DNA of 64,000 bases from G020348185 sp964525045 (lineage in GTDB: Bacteria > Nitrospirota > Nitrospiria > Nitrospirales > UBA8639). The translations under genes and the position numbers were made by a program. Location of the stretch: positions 106,166 through 170,165 of the forward strand of contig CAZGFD010000007.1 in the NCBI GenBank assembly GCA_964525045.1, in the 5' to 3' direction. This document shows positions 16,069-24,615 of the stretch, in pieces. Below the pieces are notes generated by a model. That model had not been told where the DNA came from, searched no databases, and saw only the letters and a program-made list of their open reading frames with translations. The first letter of the stretch is position 1; each line of letters opens with the position of its first letter.

Positions 16069-18003
16069 TTAGTGTCCCGCCTGTGGATCGGATGGGTCAC
16101 GATGTTCTTGAACATTGGGCAATCCCTGTTTTTTGAGTATCTCGAGGATTTTCGTCGCCTGCCTGACTCCGAGCTGTTCCGCTCGCTGATAACTTTGGAT
16201 CGCTTCCTTGAGACGGCCTGCATAGACCAGTGCCCTTCCGAGATTGTTGTGAGCCGCCCCATTGTCCGGATCAAGCTTCGTGGCCTCTACATAATTTTCT
16301 AAGGCCTTGTCTCGGCGATGTAGATTCTCGTAGGCTAACCCTCGATTATTATAGGCTTTGGAATAATCAGCTTGGTGTGCGATGGCTTGGGTGTAATCAT
16401 CAATGGCCTCCTCATACCGCCCCATTTCGAAGTAGACCAATCCTCGGCCGAAATAGGCTTTCGCCCAGTTGGGCCTATGGGCTATTGCCTGGTTGTAATC
16501 CCCGATAGCCGCTTCATAGTTTTTCATTTCCAGAAACGCGCTTCCCCTGTTCACATAGTCATCGGTGTACCCGAGCTGGATGGCTTTCGTGAGGTCCTCT
16601 ATGGCTTCGGGATATGTGCCTGCACGGTAATGTTGCACTCCGAGGTGGCTATAGGCCCGGAACGATTGTGGATTGCAACCCAGGGCGTAGCGCCAAAGTA
16701 GACGTTCGTGCGTCCAGTAGCTGTTATAAGAATGGGCCTTGAGGGAATAAGCGCCAATAAGAAGGCCTCCGACCACCGCCATCAAGGGTATGGCATAGCG
16801 AGGTTGGAAGCGATGGAAGTTCGTGTACAACTTTTCCCCCAAGCAGACCAAAATGATGCAAAATCCTGCAGAGGGAATGTACATATAACGATCGGCCAGG
16901 ATATAGGACGTGGGAACTAAATTGGAAATGGGGAGATAGGATATGAGAAACCAAAAAATCCCAAATGCCAGAAGAGGTGAGCGGCGGGCGATAAAAAAGG
17001 GCACTGCCACAAGGGCTATCAACCCACTCCAGGAGAGAAGGGTTGCCGGTTCAAGAAGTGAGCGGGAAAGTTCGACGGCATGGTCCGGACACAAACCGCT
17101 TGGCCACACCAAAAGTTCTACATACCGCCAAAAGGTTATGCCCGATGTAATCGCGACTGAATACAGTGACAGTTCTCCACGGTAGCCCCTAAAAATTTTG
17201 CTGGCACGTAAGTTTTCCAGATCAACAACGAGTAAGACATAGACCAAAAGAAGAGCTCCACCCAATATGATCCCCCCGCTCACCAGAAGGCGGTTCCTGA
17301 TCAGGAAACGGTTTTCTTTCGGCACATACAGAAACTCATACGTTATCAGGAGAAGAGGGAGCACAATGGCGACCTGCTTGGATGACAAGGCGAGGATCCA
17401 GGCCAACACCGCTCCGGTGAGCCAGGCCCATCGCTTTCGACCGACTTTTTGAATAAACCGATGGTAGCTGACAAAGGAGGCTAACAAGAAAGCCATACAG
17501 AGAGACTCTTTTCGATCCGTGATATTCGTGACCACCTCCACATGGATCGGGTGGATCGCGAAGAGTAGGGCAGCCGGGAGCGCGATGGAAACACGCTTGG
17601 ATAGGGACTTGACGAGCATATAGAAGAGTCCCACCGAAAACAGATGCCAGAAAAGGTTGTGAACGTGGTAGCCGGTCGGTGAGGTGCCAAACAGGGCGTA
17701 GTCGACCATATAGGTCACTCGTCGTAAGGGCCGACGCCATCCGTAATATTCATCTCCAAAGTCCACCAGATCCCAGAAGTTCCCTTTTTGAACCTCAGGG
17801 TTATTGATGACCGTGTCCCTATCGTCAAAGGTGAAATCGGCAGAAAGGCTTTCCGAAAATAACAACAGAGTGAACCCCATTAACCCGGCAAGCAGGAGCC
17901 CTTCGACCCAACGAGCCGATAGCTTTTGAGGTAACGCCGATTCCCCCCCGGTCAACGTTTCCTTTTTAGGGGCGCGTCCTTTTTTCCCTTGCTGCTTACT
18001 CAT
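16069..18003 (-). CDS. TMTC-like membrane glycosyltransferase with TPR tail
   Basis: A 644-residue protein: a Lys-rich cytosolic N-terminus, about ten or eleven TM segments (roughly 35-430), then about five TPR units (roughly 435-620; EAIEDLTKAIQLG, EAAIGDYNQAIAHRP, EAIDDYTQAIAHQ, KALENYVEATKLDPDN, EAIQSYQRAEQLG). The first loop has FTFDDRDTVINNPEV with adjacent acidic residues as in GT-C enzymes, and PLRRVTYMVDYALFG-GYHVHNLFWHL matches TMTC-type proteins. Probably a polyprenyl-phosphate-sugar-dependent glycosyltransferase of the periplasmic side; acceptor unknown. RBS AGGGGA precedes the ATG. Confidence 0.82.
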   Translation of the reverse strand: MSKQQGKKGRAPKKETLTGGESALPQKLSARWVEGLLLAGLMGFTLLLFSESLSADFTFDDRDTVINNPEVQKGNFWDLVDFGDEYYGWRRPLRRVTYMVDYALFGTSPTGYHVHNLFWHLFSVGLFYMLVKSLSKRVSIALPAALLFAIHPIHVEVVTNITDRKESLCMAFLLASFVSYHRFIQKVGRKRWAWLTGAVLAWILALSSKQVAIVLPLLLITYEFLYVPKENRFLIRNRLLVSGGIILGGALLLVYVLLVVDLENLRASKIFRGYRGELSLYSVAITSGITFWRYVELLVWPSGLCPDHAVELSRSLLEPATLLSWSGLIALVAVPFFIARRSPLLAFGIFWFLISYLPISNLVPTSYILADRYMYIPSAGFCIILVCLGEKLYTNFHRFQPRYAIPLMAVVGGLLIGAYSLKAHSYNSYWTHERLLWRYALGCNPQSFRAYSHLGVQHYRAGTYPEAIEDLTKAIQLGYTDDYVNRGSAFLEMKNYEAAIGDYNQAIAHRPNWAKAYFGRGLVYFEMGRYEEAIDDYTQAIAHQADYSKAYNNRGLAYENLHRRDKALENYVEATKLDPDNGAAHNNLGRALVYAGRLKEAIQSYQRAEQLGVRQATKILEILKKQGLPNVQEHRDPSDPQAGH

Positions 18004-18257
18004 GAGGTCCCCTTAAAAATAAAAAGCCCTCATCCTACGTATTTACATGGATGGACATGTTTCAGATTTCAATGTTCAAAAATAGAGAGGCGGTATCCGA
18101 TACCGGCAACATGACACTTGGAATGCCAACGCATGAACCGGGCCTTCACGAATGTCCCCTTCACGCGTCCTGAAATTCGGGGTGTTGTTTGATCGCTGCC
18201 AGTATTTGGGTCGGAATCAATTGAATCGAAAGCGATAGGAATGAAAGGAGGACTGGA

Positions 18258-18488
18258 ATGATCATTCATGAGCGGGGTTCACCCTCATTGTGGCACCCGA
18301 CTTTTGTAGCAACTTCAGGGGTATCGGCTCAAGGACCAGGTCCGCGGGCTTGCTACCCCCTATTCAGGATTTTGTATGCGAGACGTTGCTTTGGATCAGG
18401 TCAGGAACCTGAAAACCATCAATCATCCCATGGCCAATGGTTGATAGGGCCATGGTTGACAGGTTCGGGCTGGTTTGTTAAACGATAG
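18258..18488 (+). CDS. Possible 76-residue leader ORF (doubtful)
   Basis: ATG 18258 follows a strong AAGGAGG at ideal spacing, in the 600-bp region upstream of the NifA-like activator gene. The 76-residue product (MIIHERGSPSLWHP...) is rich in Trp, Pro, Gly and Arg and matches no family I know. Its 3' half overlaps a large inverted repeat (18406-18465). It may be a leader peptide or chance. Confidence 0.25.
   Translation: MIIHERGSPSLWHPTFVATSGVSAQGPGPRACYPLFRILYARRCFGSGQEPENHQSSHGQWLIGPWLTGSGWFVKR
18406..18465 (+). other. Large interrupted inverted repeat upstream of NifA-like gene
   Basis: Three symmetric blocks: AACCTG (18406) with CAGGTT (18460), TCAA (18419) with TTGA (18456), and CATGGCC (18429) with GGCCATG (18448). 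It could be an operator cluster or a leader RNA fold. It lies about 90 nt before the terminator at 18557-18598. Confidence 0.4.
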
Positions 18489-18547
18489 AGTATGAGGCGA
18501 GGGGGACAGCGTTGTCGCTCCTTGCAATAAAGAAGAAATTGTTTGAC

Positions 18548-18598
18548 TGGACAATGAACGTCCATTTCCCCGATGGGGGAGATGGGCGTTTTTTTTTT
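18548..18598 (+). terminator. Leader terminator with competing hairpin, before NifA-like gene
   Basis: A 15-bp stem with no mismatch apart from G-T wobbles (18557-18571 with 18576-18590, loop GATG) is followed by ten T. It ends only about 24 nt before the start codon of the activator gene. A small upstream hairpin TGGAC-AATGAAC-GTCCA (18548-18564) uses part of the terminator's 5' arm, so the two exclude each other. Either an attenuator of the activator gene or the end of a short upstream transcript. Confidence 0.75.
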
Positions 18599-18621
18599 CT
18601 ATTTGGAACAGCGGAAGGACC

Positions 18622-19857
18622 ATGAATTCTCACCTCCCGTTAGAGATTCATCAACTGTTTGATCATATTACGGCTGTTCTGACGGGTGATGGGTCTCCGG
18701 AACTCCGTATCGGAAAGGTCTTAGCGCTTGTGAAACAAGCGCGCGGTCGAGTACTGGCGGAGCCCAAGAATCAGGTCCCGCTGTCCTCATTGTCTCCGGA
18801 AATTCCACTCGCTCCAGGATCTCTCCCCCCTCTGGAATCCAAACGAAAACGCCCGAAGCCATTTCCACGGCTCATTGGTGAAAGTCCCGCTATGACCTCA
18901 ATCTTTGAGACGATTGAACGCGTTGGGGACAGCCAGGCGACCGTCTTGATTCGAGGCGAAAGCGGGACAGGAAAAGAATTGGTGGCCCAGGCGATTCATG
19001 AGGCCGGTGTTCGTCATCAAGGTCCCTTTGTGCCGGTTCACTGCGCCGCGTTGCCGGAGTCGTTGATCGAATCGGCGTTGTTTGGTTATGAGCGTGGGGC
19101 ATTCACGGGAGCGGTGCAGATGCGAAAAGGGAAAGTTGACCAGGCTTCAGGAGGAACGCTCTTTTTGGATGAAGTCGGAGATATTCCGGTGAGTACTCAG
19201 GTGAAACTCCTTCGAGTCCTTCAGGAACGCCAATATGAACGGGTAGGGGGGCTGACGACTTTGCCGGCCGATATTCGTGTCCTTGCAGCCACCCATCGTG
19301 ATCTAGAGGCAATGGTGGCATCGGGAACCTTTCGGGAGGATTTGTATTATCGACTCAACGTCGTGCCGATTCGGGTCCCGCCGGTTCGGGAGCGGAAGGA
19401 GGATATTCCGTTACTCGTGAAAAATTTTCTCGACCGATTCAATCGGGAGAATCGACGACAGGTGAAGTTGAGTCCAGACGTCATGGCGATCTTTGCGAGA
19501 TACCATTGGCCGGGGAATGTCCGGGAGCTTCAGAATTGTATTGAACGGTTGGTGGTATTGGCTGACTCTTCGACGCTTACTATTACTGCCATTCCGAAAC
19601 CCTTGCGATCCTATATCGACCATATTAAGGACGTGACCTCCACTTCCCGTCCTTCCTCGGAAAGAAAGGCCATGGAGACTTTACCTTCGCACGTTCAAAA
19701 CATTGAACGCGAGCAACTGATTCATGTGCTTAACGAAGTGGCATGGAACAAAGCAAAGGCGGGGCGCAGGTTGGGATTGACTGCTCGTCAGGTCGCCTAT
19801 AAAGTTCAAAAATATGCCATAGGAAAACCTTCAAAGGCTCTTTCAGCTACACCTTAA
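18622..19857 (+). CDS. NifA-like sigma-54-dependent activator
   Basis: A 411-residue enhancer-binding protein with no receiver or GAF domain. The N-terminal part (about 1-85) is unassigned. The AAA+ domain (about 88-320) has Walker A GESGTGKE, GAFTGA (YERGAFTGAVQMRKGK) and Walker B GGTLFLDEVGD. The C-terminal HTH (AKAGRRLGLTARQVAYKVQKY) closely follows the NifA type. Directly upstream of the nirC-like gene, whose promoter is sigma-54 type and preceded by paired palindromes. It is the obvious candidate to bind these and the identical sites of the cyanate operon. With no sensory domain, its activity may be controlled by expression (terminator before its start) or by a partner. Confidence 0.92.
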   Translation: MNSHLPLEIHQLFDHITAVLTGDGSPELRIGKVLALVKQARGRVLAEPKNQVPLSSLSPEIPLAPGSLPPLESKRKRPKPFPRLIGESPAMTSIFETIERVGDSQATVLIRGESGTGKELVAQAIHEAGVRHQGPFVPVHCAALPESLIESALFGYERGAFTGAVQMRKGKVDQASGGTLFLDEVGDIPVSTQVKLLRVLQERQYERVGGLTTLPADIRVLAATHRDLEAMVASGTFREDLYYRLNVVPIRVPPVRERKEDIPLLVKNFLDRFNRENRRQVKLSPDVMAIFARYHWPGNVRELQNCIERLVVLADSSTLTITAIPKPLRSYIDHIKDVTSTSRPSSERKAMETLPSHVQNIEREQLIHVLNEVAWNKAKAGRRLGLTARQVAYKVQKYAIGKPSKALSATP

Positions 19858-19911
19858 ACAGTTTTTCGACTCAAATATTTTTCCATCCTCAAACCTACAA
19901 CCAGCCCGACG

Positions 19912-19946
19912 CGACAAAAATGTCGGTAGTGAGAGACAAAATTGTC
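19912..19946 (+). promoter_or_regulatory. Paired enhancer palindromes upstream of nirC-nirA
   Basis: Site 1 CGACAAAAATGTCG (19912-19925) and site 2 GACAAAATTGTC (19935-19946) share the core GACA-N4-TGTC, with centres 22 bp apart. They end 75 bp before the -24 element at 20022. The same two core sequences occur upstream of the cyanate ABC operon (52165-52196). Confidence 0.75.
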
Positions 19947-20021
19947 GAGTCCTTCCTCATGACCGCCGCCATTTTTTTCGAAAACCCGCAGTTTTCATGT
20001 ACTTACTAGTGGAATGACTCT

Positions 20022-20037
20022 TGGCAAGAGAATTGCT
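20022..20037 (+). promoter_or_regulatory. Sigma-54 promoter of nirC-nirA
   Basis: TGGCAAG-AGAA-TTGCT matches the -24/-12 consensus with correct spacing. The predicted start is near 20048, giving a leader of about 163 nt that contains the attenuator at 20099-20172. Confidence 0.85.
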
Positions 20038-20098
20038 AGAGACAATATTAGTATTTCACTAATCCGAATTATCAATCTACGCTAATCGTTGATGAGCC

Positions 20099-20172
20099 CG
20101 GTGGCAATGGCGCCACTGCTGACGGATGCCAACGGCGTTGGGATCCATCCACAGCAGTTGGCGTTTTTTTTT
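20099..20172 (+). terminator. Leader attenuator of nirC-nirA: hexaloop hairpin overlapping a two-part terminator
   Basis: Terminator: outer stem CGCCACTGCTG (20111-20121) with CAGCAGTTGGCG (20152-20163, one T bulge), inner stem 20124-20133 with 20137-20146, then nine T (20164-20172), 38 nt before the start codon. Alternative hairpin: CGGTGGC (20099-20105), hexaloop AATGGC (20106-20111), GCCACTG (20112-20118). Its 3' arm is the terminator's 5' arm, so it acts as an antiterminator. The loop has A at position 1 and G at position 4, as in ANTAR-protein target hairpins. A second canonical hexaloop hairpin is not clear. Confidence 0.75.
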
Positions 20173-20210
20173 CGTTTGACAATCAATAGAACATTCTGAG
20201 GGGGAAATTC

Positions 20211-21053
20211 ATGCATACCGATGATCTCGAGCGAATGGTTCTTATGGCAAAGAAAAAAGTCGAGTACCAACAAACGTCTCCGTTGGGCTATATAGTGCTC
20301 GCCATGTTGGCGGGAGTCTACTTGGGTTTTGGGATTACATTAATTTTTAGTGTTGGGGCGCCCTTTGCTGCTGAGGGATCGGCTGCGGTGAAGTTGGTGA
20401 TGGGTGCGTCCTTTGGGATTGCCCTCACCTTAATCATATTTGCAGGGGCGGAATTATTTACGGGCAATAATATGATTTGCACAATTGGAGCCTTGGGACA
20501 AGGGATATCTTGTTCGCAACTCAGTCAGATTTTTCTGTGGTCTTTTCTAGGAAATCTGGCCGGCTCCCTGGGTATTTCATGGGTGGTCGCTCAATCAGGG
20601 GTTTTGGCCAATGCACCACACATCGACCTTCTCATGAAAGTGGCAGGCGCCAAAATGTCTCTACCGGCCTGGGAATTATTCCTTCGGGGAATCTTGTGTA
20701 ATTGGTTGGTATGCCTGGCCGTCTGGATGGCGATGCGGACAACGAATGAAGCCGCGAAAATCATGCTGATTTTCTGGTGCTTATTCGCGTTTGTTGGCAG
20801 TGGCTTCGAACATAGTATTGCGAATCAATCCGTGCTCGCCATCGCGTTATTTCTTCCCCATGGGGTTGAAATTTCCTGGGCTGGGTTCGCCTGGAACCAA
20901 TTGTGGGTGGTGTTGGGGAATGTAGTCGGGGGGGCCGTGTTTATGGGAGGGGCATACTGGTTAACGAGTCCGCTTCCCGGGAAGGTCTCCGAACCGTCCT
21001 CGGTCAAAAAACCATCGGCCCCTTTGTTGGAAACCCAGGGGGTACAAGGATAA
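20211..21053 (+). CDS. nirC: Formate/nitrite transporter family protein (NirC-like)
   Basis: A 280-residue FNT channel with six TM segments. Blocks GYIVLAMLAGVYLGFGITL, GAELFTGNNM, GNLAGSL, LCNWLVCLAVWMA, GFEHSIANQ and NQLWVVLGNVVGGAVFMG are typical of the FNT family. It probably takes up nitrite, since a nitrite reductase gene starts 47 bp downstream in the same transcript. RBS GAGGGGG precedes ATG 20211. In a nitrite oxidiser this would serve nitrogen assimilation; the substrate is inferred from the neighbour, as formate transport is possible for the family. Confidence 0.88.
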   Translation: MHTDDLERMVLMAKKKVEYQQTSPLGYIVLAMLAGVYLGFGITLIFSVGAPFAAEGSAAVKLVMGASFGIALTLIIFAGAELFTGNNMICTIGALGQGISCSQLSQIFLWSFLGNLAGSLGISWVVAQSGVLANAPHIDLLMKVAGAKMSLPAWELFLRGILCNWLVCLAVWMAMRTTNEAAKIMLIFWCLFAFVGSGFEHSIANQSVLAIALFLPHGVEISWAGFAWNQLWVVLGNVVGGAVFMGGAYWLTSPLPGKVSEPSSVKKPSAPLLETQGVQG

Positions 21054-21100
21054 CTCATTCACAGGCCTTGTTGGTCTTTGATGATGAGAAAGGAATAAAG

Positions 21101-22747
21101 ATGAATAAAGTGGAGCTCTTGAAATCTGAGAAAGATGGCCTTGATATTCGGGATGATATCAAGAGATTTGCCAAAGTTGGGTGGGAGTCCATACCGGAAG
21201 AAGACGTTCAACGCTTAAAGTGGTACGGACTGTTTCTGCGTCATCCTACTCCAGGGTATTTTATGCTGAGAGTACGCATACCAGGAGGGCGGGCCACGTC
21301 AGCCCAGATTGGAACATTGGCGGGGCTCGCGGGTACCTACGGGAACGGAATTCTGGATTTGACGACACGTCAGCAATTTCAACTTCGAAATCTCAACATT
21401 GAAATCATTCCGGAAGTCTTCCGATTAATGGAGGAAGTGGGACTGTGTTCCGTTCAAACAGGAATGGATAATGTGAGAAATATCATGACCTGTCCTGTGA
21501 CGGGGTTGACCGGGAAGGAAATGCTGGATGCCACAGGATTGGTTCATGACCTCACGACGGAGATCGTCGGGAATCGGGCCTTTTCCAATCTTCCAAGAAA
21601 ATTTAATATCGCGATCTCGGGTTGTCTGGAGAATTGCTTGCATTTGGAGACACAGGATTTAGCCCTCGTTCCTGCCGTCTTTAAAATGGACGGTCAGGAA
21701 AAAAAAGGATTTAATGTTTTGGCAGGAGGCAAACTGGGGTCAGGGGGATACCGAATTGCCACACCTCTGGATATCTTTGTGGAACCGCAGGGGGTGGTGG
21801 AGTTGGTCAGTGCAGTTCTCTCCGTCTATAGAGACTGTGGTTTCCGCGAATCTCGAAATACAGCCCGATTGGCCTTTCTCCTTGATGATTGGGGGGAAGA
21901 ACGTTTCCGAGCGGCCGTCGAAGAGCGGGTCGCCAAGGATTTGGCGCGGGCCGGAAGAGATTTACGGGCCCGTGGAGTGAACGATCACATGGGAATATAT
22001 CGTCAGAAATCCCCCAGTTTGAATTATGTGGGGCTCAAGGTTCCTGTAGGACGGATCACATCGGAAAATTTATTTAACATAGCCAGGCTTGCAGAAGCGT
22101 ATGGGACTGGCGAACTTCGGCTCACCCCGCATCAGGCCCTCATTATCCCAAATGTCTCCGACAAAAAATTGGGGGATCTCACGGAGGAGCCGATCCTCAA
22201 AGAATTTGTCTACAATCCTTCCCCTGTCCAAAAGGGGTTAGTGAGTTGTGTCGGCAATGACTATTGCAATCTTGCGGTCATTGAAACGAAAAGTCGAGCT
22301 GTGGAAACGGCGAAGATTGTAGAGGAAAAATTGGGTACCGACCTGAAACCCATTACGATGCATTGGTCCGGGTGTCCGGCGGGATGCGGAAATCATTTGG
22401 TTGCCGATGTCGGGCTCATTGGAAAAAAGACTAAAATCAAAGGGAAAATTATTGAGGCTGTGGATGTGTTTGTCGGCGGCCGTTCGGGCCCAAACCCGAG
22501 TCCTGCGATCAAGCTGCTGGAAGATGTCCCGTGCGATGTGCTTCCTGAGGTGTTAAGCGGAATACTTCCTTATCATTCAAGAGAAAAAATGCATCGGAGT
22601 AAGGTCCGGGTAGTAAAGAATTCAACTATCCGCACCGAAACGGGGACAGAAGGGAAAAAGAGAGTTGTTCCTCAAGAGTTGAGGGGTAGTACAGAGAAAA
22701 TGAACCCGAAACATGTATCCGTATTCTCCTCCCCGGAACATAATTAA
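21101..22747 (+). CDS. nirA: Ferredoxin-type assimilatory nitrite reductase (NirA-like)
   Basis: A 548-residue siroheme/[4Fe-4S] reductase that converts nitrite to ammonia with six electrons. Start ATG 21101 (MNKVELLKS) has a purine-rich RBS; longer in-frame starts run into nirC. Two nitrite/sulfite reductase repeats are seen: ferredoxin-like half-domains (RIPGGRATSAQIG; KVPVGRITSENL) and catalytic domains. Cluster ligands are Cys383 and Cys389 (SCVGNDYCNLAV), Cys425 and Cys429 (HWSGCPAGCGNH). The C-terminal 40 residues are a basic extension. Sulfite reductase is the alternative, but coupling to nirC favours nitrite. Confidence 0.9.
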   Translation: MNKVELLKSEKDGLDIRDDIKRFAKVGWESIPEEDVQRLKWYGLFLRHPTPGYFMLRVRIPGGRATSAQIGTLAGLAGTYGNGILDLTTRQQFQLRNLNIEIIPEVFRLMEEVGLCSVQTGMDNVRNIMTCPVTGLTGKEMLDATGLVHDLTTEIVGNRAFSNLPRKFNIAISGCLENCLHLETQDLALVPAVFKMDGQEKKGFNVLAGGKLGSGGYRIATPLDIFVEPQGVVELVSAVLSVYRDCGFRESRNTARLAFLLDDWGEERFRAAVEERVAKDLARAGRDLRARGVNDHMGIYRQKSPSLNYVGLKVPVGRITSENLFNIARLAEAYGTGELRLTPHQALIIPNVSDKKLGDLTEEPILKEFVYNPSPVQKGLVSCVGNDYCNLAVIETKSRAVETAKIVEEKLGTDLKPITMHWSGCPAGCGNHLVADVGLIGKKTKIKGKIIEAVDVFVGGRSGPNPSPAIKLLEDVPCDVLPEVLSGILPYHSREKMHRSKVRVVKNSTIRTETGTEGKKRVVPQELRGSTEKMNPKHVSVFSSPEHN

Positions 22748-23094
22748 CCGAAATGTAATCAAGGGCTAACTCTATTGCAATAAATATGAGATACATTATC
22801 CCCATCCCGCATTTTGCCCTTCCTTTCAGGGCGTTCAGATTTCCCCCTAGCATGTATCTGAGCGCCCTCCTTCCCTTCGGCAGAGAGAAATCCCTCATTG
22901 GCTTTTGTTGTGTGTAAGGCCGATTCTTCCTCAAAAATATTTTCTTAAAAGTAATCTTCTCTTAAATGACTCGTAACAAGCGTATATTATAAGCACCATC
23001 GGGGATGGAGATTATGGCACATCCGAAAAGTTTGATGGCTCGCGGCTCTTTGCTGTGTTCTCAACTTTCATGACGATAAAGGGGGGCTTTCTCT
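22748..23094. other. Intergenic region with a 13-bp hairpin
   Basis: After nirA. It holds an inverted repeat AGGGCGTTCAGAT (about 22827-22839) with ATCTGAGCGCCCT (about 22855-22867), 13 bp with one wobble and a 15-nt loop. No U-run follows, so it is a weak terminator candidate for nirC-nirA. The remainder should contain the promoter of the gene at 23095; no other feature seen. Confidence 0.4.
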
Positions 23095-23871
23095 ATGAAG
23101 CGACATGAGAAAAACGTCACTGACGCCTACACAAGGCGAAGGTGGTTAGTTGAATTACGTGGAGACAGCAATTTTCTTGGTGAATTATTCGCAAATTTTT
23201 CGTGGCAGGAATTGGGAAAGGTTAAAGAACCCCGGTTTTTTCTAGAGGCGGTGTATGGCCAGATATTTTTACAATCTTTGACCTTCGAGGCGTTTACCGA
23301 TCCCAAGAGGGTTCAATGTGAGGGAGAACGCCTATTAAGTCTTATGAATGGAATCTTAAAACTCCAGGTGCCAGGCCGGCCTAATGATGTTACGGAGGTC
23401 GGTGGAGTGTTTGTCGATGAAACCCAAACCAGGATGAGAAACCCCGTATTCTGCTCTTACCCTGACCATATGGCGCTTCATTCATCCAACCCGTTTGAAT
23501 GTCGTAAGCTTGTAGAACTTTCGGCTGCCGATGAAAACGCAGAAAAACTTTTACAGCACTTTGGGTCGCAACACCCATTTTGGTTGACCCTGCTGGAAAT
23601 GATGGAAATAATCACCTCCGATATGCAGGCGTTGAAATATGAGGAAGGCTTGCCGTCAGAAGAAAAAATCAAACATTTTCAATTTACAATCCAACAGCAT
23701 GTTGTTGGCGAAAACAATTCATCAATCATTAATCCGAATCAAGACGGTGAGCCGGAAACCCCTATGCCGCTGATTGAAGCCCGGCTGGTCATACATGCAC
23801 TCTTAGCAGGGTGGATGAATTGGAAACTGAACCAAAAACCCCAGGAGATGGCGCTCTCTCTTGAAGAGTAA
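23095..23871 (+). CDS. Hypothetical protein, unrecognised
   Basis: 258 residues, soluble, no signal peptide or TM segment. Aromatic-rich N-terminus (NFLGELFANFSWQELGKV, FFLEAVYGQIFLQSLTFEAF), mid-region LQVPGRPNDVTEVGGVFVDE, then a more helical C-terminal half with ARLVIHALLAGWMNWKL. The size and helical pattern recall assembly chaperones of the TorD class only loosely; I cannot assign it. RBS GGGGGG-rich stretch before the ATG; codon use is like the neighbours. Confidence 0.7.
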   Translation: MKRHEKNVTDAYTRRRWLVELRGDSNFLGELFANFSWQELGKVKEPRFFLEAVYGQIFLQSLTFEAFTDPKRVQCEGERLLSLMNGILKLQVPGRPNDVTEVGGVFVDETQTRMRNPVFCSYPDHMALHSSNPFECRKLVELSAADENAEKLLQHFGSQHPFWLTLLEMMEIITSDMQALKYEEGLPSEEKIKHFQFTIQQHVVGENNSSIINPNQDGEPETPMPLIEARLVIHALLAGWMNWKLNQKPQEMALSLEE

Positions 23872-23880
23872 TATAATATA

Positions 23881-24132
23881 CTAAGAATTCCCTCCACTGG
23901 CGCTGTAAAGAGTGAGCCAAAGCCACCGATTTTGGCGATCAGCTCTTGCCAACTGCTCCTCCATATATTCGCGAGTGAATTGTTTTTTGATTTCCTGTCT
24001 ATTCCAAATCCGGGCATGTGCGACTTTCGCTCGCTCTTGAAGGGAATTGGCTCCTGAGGCATTTAAGAGCAGCTTCCTTCTCAGGAGGATTTGGGAACGT
24101 CTCGTCATAGTGGCTTTGCGAGACCTGGGCAT
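23881..24132 (-). CDS. Small basic hypothetical protein
   Basis: 83 residues, start ATG 24132 with GGAGG ten bases upstream. Arg/Lys-rich and helical (SRKATMTRRSQILLRRKLLL, REYMEEQLARADRQNRWLW). No family recognised. It ends 9 bp from the convergent 258-residue gene. Confidence 0.45.
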   Translation of the reverse strand: MPRSRKATMTRRSQILLRRKLLLNASGANSLQERAKVAHARIWNRQEIKKQFTREYMEEQLARADRQNRWLWLTLYSASGGNS

Positions 24133-24615
24133 CTGGTTGAAGCCTCCCATACGTAAGAAATTGCCTCAGACAAACAACCTCACCTGACAACCTAACCGCA
24201 TGGGATTGCAGTGGTGTTACAGGAGACGAAAAAATTAGGAAAATAGATTCCGTATGTGGGGTTGGTAGTCAATTGAATGTTTACCTATTTGTCACCTGCT
24301 CACAACGCGTTCGCAATCACCCGCGATTAGTCTTGCCTGGTTCCGATATGTGGAACTTCCTCCGGAGGGGTGTTTGGGAGGACCCACCTGAACACCCCTT
24401 CCCCCTTTCTGTCCTTCAACCTTCTCATGGCCGGTTTTTTTTACTATTTTTTACCTGTACTTTACGCGTTTGCCATAATGATGCAACACCCGTTTTCTAC
24501 GATATGAAGTAAGCCTAATACAGGCCTTCCGGGAGTGATCCAGATTACCCTTGAGGTGATCTATAACCAGTATCGGTTTTTCTCAAATTCTAATTAATCA
24601 TCGAAAGGAGGGGTT
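24133..24615. other. Intergenic region with nested hairpin
   Basis: About 480 bp without a credible gene. It includes a nested hairpin: outer GGGGTGTT (24367-24374) with AACACCCC (24391-24398), inner TGGG (24375-24378) with CCCA (24383-24386), loop AGGA. Pyrimidine-rich sequence follows. It could be a terminator-like or structured RNA element; no function assigned. Confidence 0.35.

Noticed and set aside
18290..18310. Possible sigma-54 promoter TGGCACC upstream of the NifA-like gene
   Set aside because: The -12 half (TTTTG) lacks the essential GC.
20903..21100. N-terminal extension of NirA overlapping nirC
   Set aside because: The extra 66 residues are nirC coding sequence in another frame; ATG 21101 has an RBS and fits the family start.
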